Shown here piece by piece: positions 25,397 to 34,910 of a stretch of DNA of 52,974 nt (position 1 is its first letter; each line of letters starts with the position of its first letter). The notes under the pieces were generated by a model. The model had not been told where the DNA came from. It made no database searches and worked only from the letters and a program-made list of their open reading frames with translations. This stretch comes from an uncultured Oribacterium sp. (GTDB lineage Bacteria; Bacillota; Clostridia; Lachnospirales; Lachnospiraceae). Position numbers and translations under genes: made by a program. The stretch is taken from the NCBI GenBank assembly GCA_900770445.1, contig CAAGKO010000019.1, forward strand, positions 1-52,974, given 5' to 3'.

Positions 25397-26713
25397 CTAT
25401 GCCTGCAAAACATCAGGCTGTTCCTTCATGCCTCGCATGGACATATGCGCACTGCACAGACGCTCATATAAATCCCACTGCTCCTGCACCGTCTTGCAAT
25501 GGCGTGCAAAATAGTCCCGAATAACATCTCGTGCGTAATCGTGCGCCACAAAATGACCGTCATCACCTGCCAGATGTAATACATCATCATCCGGTGCATC
25601 TGGTGTAAGTGCGCCGCAGTCTCGTAGCACTTCAGCTACCTGCTTGACCGTCCAGCCCTTATCCCACAGCTGGCGCGTCGCCTCCAGCTTGGCATAGCCA
25701 ACTGCCTCCATGTAACGATGCCACAGCGGCATAAGCTCCAGCAGTCCGACATCCAGTCCTGCAGGTTCAAAAATATACGCCCGCTCGAACTCAAGTTTCT
25801 TCGCCATGCTGTTTTCAAAACAGGTGTCAATGATGACACGCGCTGATCCTTCCGTAAATGCCGACGACGGAGAATACTGTGACACCACCGCCATCTCCGG
25901 CCAACAGGTATCAATCATTGCCTGCGTCCGCTTTTCATAATATGTCAGATGACCCGGTTCCATTTCATGGCCGATGCACTCAACGATCTTGTCGGCATTC
26001 CAGCGCACACGTGTATTGAAGTTGCGCTCATATTCCAGATGATTGTAGTCATAGCCAAACAGTATCGACAGAAAATCCGAGCGCGGATCGGCAAGTTCCC
26101 GTACGCGCACGCGTGGCATGCTGTTACCGGTCACATGCATATGCTTCACTGTTTCGTCATGGAAAAACTGCGTTGCAGCGGTGAGAACCTGTAAAAGTCG
26201 ATCGGTTGGAACAGTAATACTGCTGCGAAATGCAGCAATCTTATCCTGCACGCTACCGCTTCCAGGTAAAGCCTGATTCAGATCCGAAAGCAACGCCTGC
26301 ATAGGCTTCGGATCATATTCAGGCGCAACCAGGCCATAGAGGCCGTCGGTCATCTCGTCATAGGACATGGTCTGTCCTAAAAGCAGCTGCGCACGTACAT
26401 GTACACTCATCACATGATCGATAATGTAGTCAATGCGCGCAAACTCCAGCTCCTGCGCTGTGGTGCGATAGCTCTTCAATAGCCCGATGAGACGCTCTGA
26501 CTCATCCAGAATATCACGCAACGACTTTCCGTGCTTTAGATCACCGATTTCGTAGTCCGGCAGGATCTTATACTCGCGTGAGTAGCGCATATTCGTTCTG
26601 CGCCAAAATGGCGATTCAGTAAACCACTGGATGTCGATTTCATCATAGCGACTTTTGGAAAGCGTCAGATCCAGATAGTCTTGCGCCAATGTATTGAGCA
26701 TGCTTTCCGACAT
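25397..26713 (-). CDS. DUF885-like putative metal-dependent hydrolase
   Basis: I do not recognise a named enzyme. The 438-residue protein carries IGHEMEPGH near residues 246-254 and AFTEGSARV about 40 residues later. This fits the HExxPGH and EG-A pattern of DUF885 proteins, which are gluzincin-like metallopeptidase relatives. It lacks a signal peptide and membrane segments, so it should act in the cytoplasm. It is the last gene of the Liv/CE4 cluster, 24 nt behind a CE4 hydrolase. A role in cleaving an amide or peptide bond of the imported compound is inference. Confidence 0.6.
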   Translation of the reverse strand: MSESMLNTLAQDYLDLTLSKSRYDEIDIQWFTESPFWRRTNMRYSREYKILPDYEIGDLKHGKSLRDILDESERLIGLLKSYRTTAQELEFARIDYIIDHVMSVHVRAQLLLGQTMSYDEMTDGLYGLVAPEYDPKPMQALLSDLNQALPGSGSVQDKIAAFRSSITVPTDRLLQVLTAATQFFHDETVKHMHVTGNSMPRVRVRELADPRSDFLSILFGYDYNHLEYERNFNTRVRWNADKIVECIGHEMEPGHLTYYEKRTQAMIDTCWPEMAVVSQYSPSSAFTEGSARVIIDTCFENSMAKKLEFERAYIFEPAGLDVGLLELMPLWHRYMEAVGYAKLEATRQLWDKGWTVKQVAEVLRDCGALTPDAPDDDVLHLAGDDGHFVAHDYARDVIRDYFARHCKTVQEQWDLYERLCSAHMSMRGMKEQPDVLQA

Positions 26714-26737
26714 AGCTTGTTTCTCCTTTTATAATTA

Positions 26738-27565
26738 TTATTGCATCTGTTGCGTCCAGGCAGCAAGCTCACTGCCTGTGGCTAACCATATATCGTCTGC
26801 CTTTTGGATTTCATCCAGCACACGTTCGAGCATAAACAGTCTTCCCTGTTCGCCGGTAGCCTGCGGGTCAAGCTGCAGGCTAAACAGCGCCCCCCAGCGA
26901 CGTGTGCCCGCCAGTTCACATAGCCAGTTGTCCAGCACCTGATCCATTCCTGCGCTGCGCGCCGATCCCGGCGGAATAGGTGGATCAAATGCAAATGTGA
27001 AATAAGGAAGGTCAAATAGCGTCCATGAGATAGGCAGTTCCGGAAGGCATCCCGGCTGGCGGATGTAAGGAATATCTGTGTTGGACAACGAACTAGAGTA
27101 TAGAAATCCTGCTTCTTTCGCTGCCACAAGCGTCTGCTCCGTTATCTCACCCTCTGGCATCCGAAAGCCCAGCACGGGCTTCTCTGCAGCTGCTTCAATA
27201 GAACACTTTGCCTTTTTCAGCAACGCCAGCTGCTCTTCCGGTGTAAAATGCGCCAGAATCTCATGCTCATATCCGTGACATCCCAGTTCGTGACCGGCAT
27301 CCGCAATGGTGCGCACAGCGTCTGGATACAGCTCCGCAACACGACCAGGAATGAAAAACGTGGCCTTCACCCCACGCGTCCGGAAGCAATCCAGCAAATG
27401 TGGCAGTCCATATTCCATTCCCGTCCAGCCGAGCCTTTGGATGTCACCATCCGATACATCAATGCCCGGATAAAAAATGCGCCCGTAGAACTCCGCATCC
27501 AGATTAACGGAGATCATGGCTGCGCTTGTATACCCCTGCGGCCAGGGGAATGTTTTGCTCAGCAT
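26738..27565 (-). CDS. Polysaccharide-deacetylase-fold (CE4) hydrolase 1
   Basis: This 275-residue cytoplasmic protein has the NodB/CE4 fold. Metal-site candidates are Asp in MISVNLDAEF, the HGYEH motif near residue 99, and GFRMPEG near 136. There is no signal peptide, unlike cell-wall deacetylases. The HGYxH pattern resembles the branch that holds PuuE allantoinase and cyclic imidases, so hydrolysis of a small amide or imide is plausible; that is inference. Its start overlaps the end of the second CE4 gene by 7 nt. The two are paralogues of the same fold but quite diverged. Confidence 0.78.
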   Translation of the reverse strand: MLSKTFPWPQGYTSAAMISVNLDAEFYGRIFYPGIDVSDGDIQRLGWTGMEYGLPHLLDCFRTRGVKATFFIPGRVAELYPDAVRTIADAGHELGCHGYEHEILAHFTPEEQLALLKKAKCSIEAAAEKPVLGFRMPEGEITEQTLVAAKEAGFLYSSSLSNTDIPYIRQPGCLPELPISWTLFDLPYFTFAFDPPIPPGSARSAGMDQVLDNWLCELAGTRRWGALFSLQLDPQATGEQGRLFMLERVLDEIQKADDIWLATGSELAAWTQQMQ

Positions 27566-28437
27566 TCTGTTTCCTCCTGTGCTGCTAAAAACCGCTGTGC
27601 GATGTCAAGGCATGTGCTGCACCAGACGTCCCGATTTTCTGCCAGATACGCGCAAAAACGATCCAGCATGACCGAGCGCCCGGCCGTACCCGCGATCTGC
27701 GGATGAAATGCCGATGAGCCCATCCGACCAAAGCGAATCATTCCCTCTATCTCGCGGACCCAGTTTCGATACACCAAATCATAACCAGCCGGACGAGGCA
27801 TTCCCTCCAGAACGGCAGGATAGTTGTGCAGCACCGTTTGTACATAGTCATCCATCTGCTCATCACGACATGGCACATTGACACCGGGTGTTGCCACACC
27901 ATCCACATAATACCAGCCATCGCCCTCGCCACTCGTTCCGGCGCTGGAATAGACGAATCCGGCAGATTCATACAGCCAGCGTTCCGTCTGCGGAAGTAAC
28001 ATGCCCGTCGGACGCATTCCACGCGCGATATCACCGGTGTACTTTTTGAAAAGCTCCTGCGAAAGCTCTATGCGTTCGCATTGCTGATCGAACGTTTCAC
28101 CATAACGACCTGTATGATCAAGACCGTGATGCGCAAATTCGTGTCCTTCCTTTTGAATCATCTCAATAACATCCGGATGTTCCTGCATCATATCCGTTGG
28201 CACGAACCATGTGGCCTTCAGATCATAGTTCCGAAGAATATCCAGAATACGGGCAGCGCCACGTTCCGGACCAAATAAGCCGATAGAACGGCCCTTGATA
28301 TACTGGCTTCCGTTTGGCAAGTTCACAGTTTTATTGCGCCAGATCGTATCACCGTCCAGGTCGAACGAAAGAGAAAACGCACACTTTGCGTTTTGCGGCC
28401 ACGAAACGGGCCGCACGACCTTTTTTCCTTCACTCAT
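27559..28437 (-). CDS. Polysaccharide-deacetylase-fold (CE4) hydrolase 2
   Basis: This 292-residue protein also has the CE4 fold: Asp in FSLSFDLDGDTIW near residue 27, HHGLDH near 119, and RGMRPTGMLLP about 155. The SFDLDGD and HHGLDH segments match the PuuE/imidase-like branch of the fold more than peptidoglycan deacetylases. No signal peptide is present. Its ATG overlaps the SDR stop codon (ATGA), giving tight coupling. Two CE4 enzymes side by side with a solute importer suggest two successive or subunit-paired amide hydrolyses. Confidence 0.82.
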   Translation of the reverse strand: MSEGKKVVRPVSWPQNAKCAFSLSFDLDGDTIWRNKTVNLPNGSQYIKGRSIGLFGPERGAARILDILRNYDLKATWFVPTDMMQEHPDVIEMIQKEGHEFAHHGLDHTGRYGETFDQQCERIELSQELFKKYTGDIARGMRPTGMLLPQTERWLYESAGFVYSSAGTSGEGDGWYYVDGVATPGVNVPCRDEQMDDYVQTVLHNYPAVLEGMPRPAGYDLVYRNWVREIEGMIRFGRMGSSAFHPQIAGTAGRSVMLDRFCAYLAENRDVWCSTCLDIAQRFLAAQEETEC

Positions 28438-29195
28438 ACCAGCATTCTCCTACCACCGTTCGGAGCGAGAATCTGACCTGTCACATAGTCTGAAGCCTCT
28501 GAAACCAGGTACAGCACCGCGTTTGCGATATCGATTGGCTGTGCAATACGTCCCTTCGGGATGAGCGGCAGCTCATCGTCCACGAATTCCCCATCGGCTT
28601 CGCGCAGACCCGGTGTGTCCGTTGTAGGTACCACGATCACATTACAATTGATATTAAACGGAGCTGCCTCCCTGGCAATAGAAGTTGTCAGGCCGATCAC
28701 GCCGGCCTTTGCCGAAGCATAGTGCGCACACTGTTCGCCACCGCACAGCGCATAACCGGAACTGATGTTTACGATGCGTCCGCTGTTCTGCTTCCGCATA
28801 TACGGAAATGCAGCGCGGATGGCCGCAAATGCGCTGTACAGATTCAGTCGCACATAGTGGTCAAAACTCTCATCATCCAGATCAAAGAAATCACGTGGAG
28901 GCTCACCGCCACCACCATTATTAATCAAGAAATCAACCGTACCAAACGCTTCTACCGTGCGAGAAATTAGGTGATTGATCTGTTCTGTCTCCATAATGTC
29001 GCAGTGGCAATACTCTGCCGTACCGCCTTTGGCGCGGATGCCGGCAACGACAGCTTCGCCGTTTTCATCATTGATATCACATACCATCACGCGTACGCCA
29101 TACTCTGCCAGTGCTTCAGCAACTCCCTGTCCGATGCCACGGCCAGAGCCAGTTACAATCGCGGTCTTGCCGCTGATTCCTAAATAGTCTTTCAT
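28434..29195 (-). CDS. Short-chain dehydrogenase/reductase 1
   Basis: This 253-residue NAD(P)-dependent oxidoreductase has TGSGRGIG (cofactor site), NNGGGG (a variant of NNAG), and the catalytic Ser in NISSGYAL with YASAK. The start at 29195 follows AGGAGGG and lies four bases after the livF stop; a longer upstream frame runs into livF and is rejected. It ends coupled to the CE4 gene. The alcohol or ketone it acts on is unknown. It is a paralogue of the SDR at 33882, with a similar C-terminus (SDYVTGQILAPNGG). Confidence 0.9.
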   Translation of the reverse strand: MKDYLGISGKTAIVTGSGRGIGQGVAEALAEYGVRVMVCDINDENGEAVVAGIRAKGGTAEYCHCDIMETEQINHLISRTVEAFGTVDFLINNGGGGEPPRDFFDLDDESFDHYVRLNLYSAFAAIRAAFPYMRKQNSGRIVNISSGYALCGGEQCAHYASAKAGVIGLTTSIAREAAPFNINCNVIVVPTTDTPGLREADGEFVDDELPLIPKGRIAQPIDIANAVLYLVSEASDYVTGQILAPNGGRRMLV

Positions 29196-29199
29196 GGAA

Positions 29200-29916
29200 T
29201 TATCCCTCCTGTTCTGTCGGTTTACTGTTCCCAAGATACGATGACATGAAATTCTCTTCCTGCAGAATTTCTGCTCCCGTGCCATATCGTACGATACGTC
29301 CCTGCTGAATGACGCATGCATGATCCGCAATTTTCAAGGCCTTTCGTGCATTCTGTTCCACCAGCAGCACCGTAATTCCTTCCTTGTTGATCTGCTGAAT
29401 GATACTTATGACCTCATTGACGATAAGCGGAGCCAGACCAAGTGACGGTTCATCAAGCAAAAGCATTTTTGGATTGGACATCAGTCCACGGGCGATAGCC
29501 AACATTTGCTGCTCACCACCGGAAAGCGTACCAGCACGCTGGTGACGACGCTCCTCCAGCCGAGGAAACATTTCAAATGAACGCTTAATGCCAGCGCTGC
29601 GATCCTTCACAAGATACCCGCCCATGAGCAGATTTTCTTCCACGCTTAGGTTTGGAAATATCCAACGCCCTTCAGGAACTAAGGAAATCCCCCTGGCCAC
29701 GACCTCATGCGGCGTGTGTGGAAGCGGCTTGCCGTCATATAATATTTCTCCGCTTTTGGGTTTCAAGAGCCCGGCTATACAGCGCATAAGTGTAGATTTA
29801 CCTGCACCGTTTGCACCGACAATCGAAACAATTTCGCCAGTATTTACGGTTGCGCTGATACCGTTTAACGCTTTGATTTTGCCATAACTGTATTCCAGAT
29901 TTTCAATTGTCAGCAT
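29200..29916 (-). CDS. livF: Liv-type ABC transporter ATPase, LivF
   Basis: This 238-residue ATPase energises the importer from the cytoplasmic side. It has Walker A GANGAGKST, the signature LSGGEQQM and Walker B MLLLDEP, with the LVEQNARKAL segment typical of LivF. The ATG at 29916 is chosen over a TTG two codons upstream. Its start region overlaps the livG stop by a few bases. It forms a complete importer with livG, livM, livH and the binding protein. Confidence 0.92.
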   Translation of the reverse strand: MLTIENLEYSYGKIKALNGISATVNTGEIVSIVGANGAGKSTLMRCIAGLLKPKSGEILYDGKPLPHTPHEVVARGISLVPEGRWIFPNLSVEENLLMGGYLVKDRSAGIKRSFEMFPRLEERRHQRAGTLSGGEQQMLAIARGLMSNPKMLLLDEPSLGLAPLIVNEVISIIQQINKEGITVLLVEQNARKALKIADHACVIQQGRIVRYGTGAEILQEENFMSSYLGNSKPTEQEG

Positions 29917-29918
29917 CG

Positions 29919-30695
29919 TCAATCACCTGCCCCTAAATATGCTTCAATTACATCCTCGTTTGTCTGAATTTCCTCTGGCAGCCCGGTCGCAAGCTGTTTG
30001 CCGAAGTTAATGACCGTCAGCCGATCACAGACATTCATGATGACATCCATATGATGATCAATGACCAGAATGGCAATCTGCGGATGATCCACACGAATAT
30101 TACGAATGATCTGCGACAGCTCCTCTGATTCACCTTCGTTCATGCCGGCTGCCGGTTCATCCAGCAGCAGCACCTTCGGCGCGCAGACCAGTGAGCGTAC
30201 AATCTCCAGTCGTCGTTGCTGACCGTAGGGAAGATTGCTCGCTATCTGGTCGCGCAGATCCCACAGCCCTACACGCTTGAGTGTCTGTTCACATACCTCT
30301 GCTGCCTTCTCTTCCTCACGACGACATTTTGCTGTTTTGAACACACCATCCCAAAAGCTGTAGTCCATGTTCTGCTGATAAGCAATGTGTACATTCTCAT
30401 ACACAGTCAGATCATTGAACAGGCGGATGTTCTGGAATGTTCGCGCAATGCCGAGATTTGCGATTTCGTTAGGTTGCCGGCCTACAATAGATTTTCCTTC
30501 CAGGAGAATATCACCTTCGGTTGGCGCATAGATACCGGTAATAAGGTTAAACAGCGTCGTTTTACCCGCACCGTTCGGACCGATCACACCAAATATCTCA
30601 CCCGGTTTTACACCGAGACTCACATGGTTTGTCGCCTTGATGCCACCGAAGTGCTTGCTGATATCGCGAATATCCAAAATGTATTCGTTTCCCAT
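29919..30695 (-). CDS. livG: Liv-type ABC transporter ATPase, LivG
   Basis: This 258-residue ATPase has Walker A GPNGAGKTT, the signature LPYGQQRRLEI, Walker B VLLLDEPAAGMN and IARTFQNIRLF, all typical of LivG. The start at 30695 follows GGAGGG by seven bases and lies one base after the livM stop codon; an upstream frame of 26 codons lies inside livM and is rejected. Liv-type importers carry branched-chain amino acids, but also amides, urea and aromatic compounds. Confidence 0.92.
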   Translation of the reverse strand: MGNEYILDIRDISKHFGGIKATNHVSLGVKPGEIFGVIGPNGAGKTTLFNLITGIYAPTEGDILLEGKSIVGRQPNEIANLGIARTFQNIRLFNDLTVYENVHIAYQQNMDYSFWDGVFKTAKCRREEEKAAEVCEQTLKRVGLWDLRDQIASNLPYGQQRRLEIVRSLVCAPKVLLLDEPAAGMNEGESEELSQIIRNIRVDHPQIAILVIDHHMDVIMNVCDRLTVINFGKQLATGLPEEIQTNEDVIEAYLGAGD

Positions 30696-30696
30696 T

Positions 30697-31596
30697 TCAG
30701 CGCCCTCCTTTGCTCGTGTTTGTGCGCCGCTTGAGAACTCCGCCGAGCTTACGTACACCGTTTTTGATGCCATGCAAGGAAAGCTCCGACGTTCCCATCA
30801 GACCAGACGGACGGAACAGAATAGCAAGCACAACCAGCAGACCATAGAGCACCATTCGCCACTGTTCCGCAGATCCGAAGCGTAATAACTCCGGCAATGG
30901 TAACAGAAGGAGGCCGGCTAAAATCGTACCGGTCAGGCTTCCGCGCCCGCCCAGAATAACTACGATGATAAGCTCATCCGATTTTGCCATGGTGAACATA
31001 TTAGGATGCAGGAAGTGCATATAATGTGCCAGAAATGCTCCTGCGCAGCCGCACAGCGCACAGCTGATAATCATGGCTTCCATCTTATACTTAAAGATGT
31101 TAACACCCACGGAACGTGCCGCAATTTCATCTTCCCGCACGGCAATGCAGTTGCGCCCATGCTTGGAATGGATAAACGACCATAACCCGATCACAGTTAA
31201 AATCACTACGCCCCAAACCACAAATACGTTTGAACCACTCGGCACATCGGATAAGCCACGTGCACCACCGGTAATCGATTCTGTATTCTGAATGATAAGC
31301 TTTATGGCTTCGCCGATTCCGAGCGTTACGATGATGAAATAGTCATCACGCAGACGCAGCGTAGGATAGCTGATGAGATAGCCCACAATACTGGCTACCA
31401 GCATGCCTCCTAAAACCCCCACAAACACCGGCACTCCGCAATTTTTAGTCAAAAGTGCTGAAACATAGCCACCAATAGCCATGAAGCCAGCATGGCCCAT
31501 GGAAAACATACCCGTAAAGCCACAGAGGATGGATACGCCAAGCACTGCTATCATATAAATACCGACGATCGTCAAAACACCGATCCAATATTGCAT
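30697..31596 (-). CDS. livM: Liv-type ABC transporter permease, LivM
   Basis: This 299-residue membrane protein has about eight hydrophobic segments and the LivM features GFTGMFSMGHAGFMAIGGY near residue 27 and ARGLSDVPSG about 113. AGGAGGAACGGAT precedes the ATG. It lies 12 nt after livH. It ends in a basic cytoplasmic tail. Confidence 0.93.
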   Translation of the reverse strand: MQYWIGVLTIVGIYMIAVLGVSILCGFTGMFSMGHAGFMAIGGYVSALLTKNCGVPVFVGVLGGMLVASIVGYLISYPTLRLRDDYFIIVTLGIGEAIKLIIQNTESITGGARGLSDVPSGSNVFVVWGVVILTVIGLWSFIHSKHGRNCIAVREDEIAARSVGVNIFKYKMEAMIISCALCGCAGAFLAHYMHFLHPNMFTMAKSDELIIVVILGGRGSLTGTILAGLLLLPLPELLRFGSAEQWRMVLYGLLVVLAILFRPSGLMGTSELSLHGIKNGVRKLGGVLKRRTNTSKGGR

Positions 31597-31608
31597 ATCC
31601 GTTCCTCC

Positions 31609-32484
31609 TTACGCCTTGTCCTCGCTGGACTTGCCCATCAGACCAGACGGACGCACCAGCAGAATGAGAATCAGCAGAATATATGCGAACAGGTCTCGCA
31701 TCGCTGTTGACACATACGCTGAAATGAAGGCCTCTGAAACACCTAAAATCAGTGCTCCAAGCACTGCTCCCGGCAGACTACCGAGTCCACCGATCACTGC
31801 GCAGATAAAAGCTTTATTCGTATAGAACGTACCAAGCGATGGGTATGTGGTATACTTTGCGCCCAGAAGTGCTCCCGCAATTCCAGCGAGACTACCGGCT
31901 ATAAGGAATATTGCCGTGATAAGCTTGAATGTATTTACACCCATAAGCGCTGTGATGTCCAGGCTGAACGAGGCTCCGCGGATGGCAAGACCCAGTCTGG
32001 TCTTCTGAATGATCAACTCTACGATAATAAGTGCCAGAATACTGACCGCAAAAATAATAATGTCTACCAGTCCGATGCTTGCGCCAAACAAATTGATACT
32101 CTGTGCCGTAAAATTGACCGGATACACACGGAATCGTCCTGTAAAGGCAATGATGACCAGGTTGTCTCCAATGACCGACATTCCAAGGCCGATGATCATC
32201 AGATATACTCGCCGCGCATTTCGTCGCAGTAACGGACGGTAAGCCGCAAACTGGATAAATGCAGCAAGAAGTGCAGCCGCCAGCACACCCATAAGAATAC
32301 CCGCCAGCAGATTCTGCATAGCATAGGTTAAAAAGAAAAAGGTTGCGAATGCGCCGATGGTCACTGAAATGCTGTGTGCAAAGTTCGTAAAGTTCAGAAG
32401 ACTGTAAATCAGCGCATAGCCGACCGCCATCAGCGCATATACGCTGCCGACGGACAGCCCGTTGATGAGCTGTTGAATAAACAC
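31609..32484 (-). CDS. livH: Liv-type ABC transporter permease, LivH
   Basis: This 291-residue permease has about eight hydrophobic segments and typical LivH motifs: QQLINGLSVGSVYALMAVGYALIYS in pieces at the N-terminus, and GGLGSLPGAVLGALILG near residue 233. The start is GTG at 32484 with AGGAGG eight bases upstream. Between it and the binding-protein gene lies a hairpin at 32513-32549. Confidence 0.93.
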   Translation of the reverse strand: MFIQQLINGLSVGSVYALMAVGYALIYSLLNFTNFAHSISVTIGAFATFFFLTYAMQNLLAGILMGVLAAALLAAFIQFAAYRPLLRRNARRVYLMIIGLGMSVIGDNLVIIAFTGRFRVYPVNFTAQSINLFGASIGLVDIIIFAVSILALIIVELIIQKTRLGLAIRGASFSLDITALMGVNTFKLITAIFLIAGSLAGIAGALLGAKYTTYPSLGTFYTNKAFICAVIGGLGSLPGAVLGALILGVSEAFISAYVSTAMRDLFAYILLILILLVRPSGLMGKSSEDKA

Positions 32485-32512
32485 GGTAGGTTCCTCCTAT
32501 GTCAAGGTATAC

Positions 32513-32549
32513 GGCCCCGGTATATCACGTTTCCGAAGTACTCGGGGCC
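32513..32549 (-). other. Intercistronic hairpin between the binding-protein gene and livH
   Basis: GGCCCCG and CGGGGCC can pair across a 23-base interior that itself folds weakly. No T-tract follows. It probably stabilises or attenuates the message after the binding-protein gene. Confidence 0.4.
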
Positions 32550-32600
32550 TCTTCGCCAGGCGGTCTTTGTGACACCTGACTGAGTATGACTGTTTGTGGT

Positions 32601-33779
32601 TTAAGCGTGGAGGTCAAAAAGCTCAATCTGCTTGAACTCGCCATCCACGATCTGATAGATCGGAACCTGACGGTATACATTGTGCGTTGCCGGATCAAAC
32701 GTGATATCACAAGTCAAACCCTGCAGATTTTCCGTTGCCTCCAGTGCGTCACGGATGGCTACCGGATCCGTGCTTCCCGCCTTTTCAATCGCGCCCGTCA
32801 CCAGCTTAAACGCATCACAGGCCATGTAGCAATCCGGTGCAACGTCGATGCTCGGATCGTAACCCCAGCGGGCAATGAATTTCTTCAGTAAATCGTCAAT
32901 TCCAGGAGCTTCCGTCACGCATGCAACATTGAAGATGATGTCATTTACGTTATCTCCCGCGATTTCAATGAGACCACCGGACATGGCACCTTCCGTAGCC
33001 AGCAGCTGCTGCGTGATTCCAAGTTCACGCGCCTGATTGGCAATCAGGCCGATCTGCTTGTAGTAGCCAGCTGCGATGTACAGACAGTCAAAATCACCGG
33101 ATTCCTTAATTTTCGTCAGGACAGCACGGTAATCAACGTCACCTGTGTTATATGCCTCCTTGGCGATGACCATACCACCGGCCGCTTCTACCGCTGCCGC
33201 ATACTGACCGCTGACACCCAGAGAAAAATCGCTGCCGATTTCATAGATGATGGCCACCTTCTTGAAACCGAGCTTTTCAACGGTGTACTGTCCGAGAATC
33301 GTACCACTCTGTGGATCGTTCAGGCAGGCACGGAACGCATAAGGGCGAACCTTGCCATCATCCGTCATGGTCACCTTCGTGTTGGTTGCCATAGTTGAAA
33401 CGACAGGAACCTTGTACTCGGTCGCAACATCGACTAACGCAATGGTAGTGGAAGATGCTTCACAACCGATAAACGCACAAACACCGTCATTAAGGATTGC
33501 CTTGCGCGCAACGTTCGTTGTTTCTACGGCATCGTCACGGTTGTCATAGCTCATGATCTGAATTTGACGACCACCGAGCAGTCCACCGTTTTCGTTCACC
33601 TCATCAGCCAACAACTGCACCGTATGATACATTACATCGCCCCACAAGGAACTTTCTCCGGTTCTTGCGCCCACAACACCGATCTTGATTGGTCCATTGG
33701 CGTCATCTGCCTTCTTTCCGCACGCACCTAACGTCACTATCATCGCCACACTCAGAAGGATAGCTGTCCATTTTTTCAT
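32601..33779 (-). CDS. Liv-type substrate-binding lipoprotein
   Basis: This 392-residue protein has a lipobox (TLGAC) after a short signal peptide and then the type 1 periplasmic-binding fold seen in LivJ/LivK and amide-binding AmiC-like proteins. GVVGARTGESSLWG, GLLGGRQIQIMSYD and FIGCEASSTTIALVDVA follow family landmarks. The ATG at 33779 is preferred to a GTG one codon upstream. The ligand is not known. The enzymes downstream suggest an amide or imide compound instead of plain leucine, but this is a guess. Confidence 0.9.
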   Translation of the reverse strand: MKKWTAILLSVAMIVTLGACGKKADDANGPIKIGVVGARTGESSLWGDVMYHTVQLLADEVNENGGLLGGRQIQIMSYDNRDDAVETTNVARKAILNDGVCAFIGCEASSTTIALVDVATEYKVPVVSTMATNTKVTMTDDGKVRPYAFRACLNDPQSGTILGQYTVEKLGFKKVAIIYEIGSDFSLGVSGQYAAAVEAAGGMVIAKEAYNTGDVDYRAVLTKIKESGDFDCLYIAAGYYKQIGLIANQARELGITQQLLATEGAMSGGLIEIAGDNVNDIIFNVACVTEAPGIDDLLKKFIARWGYDPSIDVAPDCYMACDAFKLVTGAIEKAGSTDPVAIRDALEATENLQGLTCDITFDPATHNVYRQVPIYQIVDGEFKQIELFDLHA

Positions 33780-33814
33780 CACTCTTCTCCTTATATTCGT
33801 TATCGTTTTTCAGT

Positions 33815-33830
33815 GTGTATAAAAATACAC
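33815..33830. promoter_or_regulatory. GTGTAT-N4-ATACAC palindrome upstream of the binding-protein gene
   Basis: A perfect 6-bp inverted repeat with four A as spacer lies 36 nt upstream of the start codon and 50 nt after the SDR gene. It could be an operator or a weak hairpin; no partner regulator can be assigned. Confidence 0.3.
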
Positions 33831-33881
33831 CATCTTCATTTTGTCACTTCGCTCCTGTACGAAGCATGGAAATCACCTGAG

Positions 33882-34658
33882 TTACTGCATCCACGCGCCA
33901 CCATTCGGGGAGATAACCTGGCCTGTGAAGTAATCCGACGCAGATGAGGCAAGAAACGCCACTGCATTCGCGATGTCCTCCGGCTGACCGACGCGTGGCC
34001 ACAATGTATCAGCGATTTCATCTTCCCAGTCACGGATGCGTGCCATACGCGTGTCGACAAGACCAGGGGCAACGCTGTTGACGTTTATATTTTCCTTCGC
34101 CAGTTCATGCGCCAGTTCCTTAGTAAAAGCAATAACGCCACCCTTAGCTGCGGCGTAATGCGGATCCGAAAAATCACCTGTAATGCCGGCTCCCGAGCTG
34201 ATATTCACGATCTTACCGCACTGTTTTGCCCGCATAATCGGCAACACCGTCATGGTGAATCTGAATACGCTATTAAGATTCAGCTCAATCAGACGCATCC
34301 ACTCCTGTTCGTTGATGGTGTCCACGGTCACGCCACCGCCACAACCAGCTGCATCATTTACTAAAATGTCCACCGTGCCGAATTGCTGCACCGTCATGTC
34401 CACAACTTTCTGAATATCCTCATATTTGCGCACATCACAGTAAAGCCCCATGCATACGCCGCCTGCCTGCGAGATTTCCTCGGCAGTGCTCCTTACGCCT
34501 TCCTCTTCAATGTCACACGCTACGACATTTGCACCGAGTCCCGCCAGCTTTTGTGCGATACCGCGTCCAATACCGTTGCCCGCGCCCGTCACAATGGCTG
34601 TTTTCCCGGCCAGCTGAAAATAATGATCCATATTTGCGTAAATCCACTTCTGGTTCAT
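33882..34658 (-). CDS. Short-chain dehydrogenase/reductase 2
   Basis: This 258-residue oxidoreductase has TGAGNGIGRG (NAD(P) site), the active-site Ser in NISSGAGI and YAAAK. NDAAG replaces the usual NNAG. The start at 34658 follows GGAGGAAACATT; the longer upstream frame has no site. It is the first structural gene of the Liv/CE4 cluster, about 100 nt before the binding-protein gene. With SDR 1 it gives the cluster two related dehydrogenases, which suggests that the substrate or an intermediate is oxidised or reduced twice. Confidence 0.9.
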   Translation of the reverse strand: MNQKWIYANMDHYFQLAGKTAIVTGAGNGIGRGIAQKLAGLGANVVACDIEEEGVRSTAEEISQAGGVCMGLYCDVRKYEDIQKVVDMTVQQFGTVDILVNDAAGCGGGVTVDTINEQEWMRLIELNLNSVFRFTMTVLPIMRAKQCGKIVNISSGAGITGDFSDPHYAAAKGGVIAFTKELAHELAKENINVNSVAPGLVDTRMARIRDWEDEIADTLWPRVGQPEDIANAVAFLASSASDYFTGQVISPNGGAWMQ

Positions 34659-34854
34659 AATGTTTCCTCCGTACAATGGCGCACGCCAGTTTGAGCAAAC
34701 CGCACAAATTAGCGTCGCATTTTCTTTATATATCATTAATATAGCACAATAAAACGCAGTACTTCGGACACACGACGATCGGGGCATTGTATTTTACTCG
34801 CCTGTTTTCGCTTCTTGCATCATCAGTACATCCATAGTGTCGGGAAACAGGCAG

Positions 34855-34900
34855 AGAAAAAGCCTGTATTTCATCACAGGCTAGTGACGAAATACAGGCT
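34855..34900 (-). terminator. Rho-independent terminator after the AraC-type gene
   Basis: A 17-bp stem with one mismatch (34861-34877 with 34884-34900) is followed on the minus strand by TTTTTCTC. It separates the regulator from the SDR gene, so the structural operon should start from its own promoter in about 34680-34850. Confidence 0.85.
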
Positions 34901-34910
34901 ATGAAGAGCT

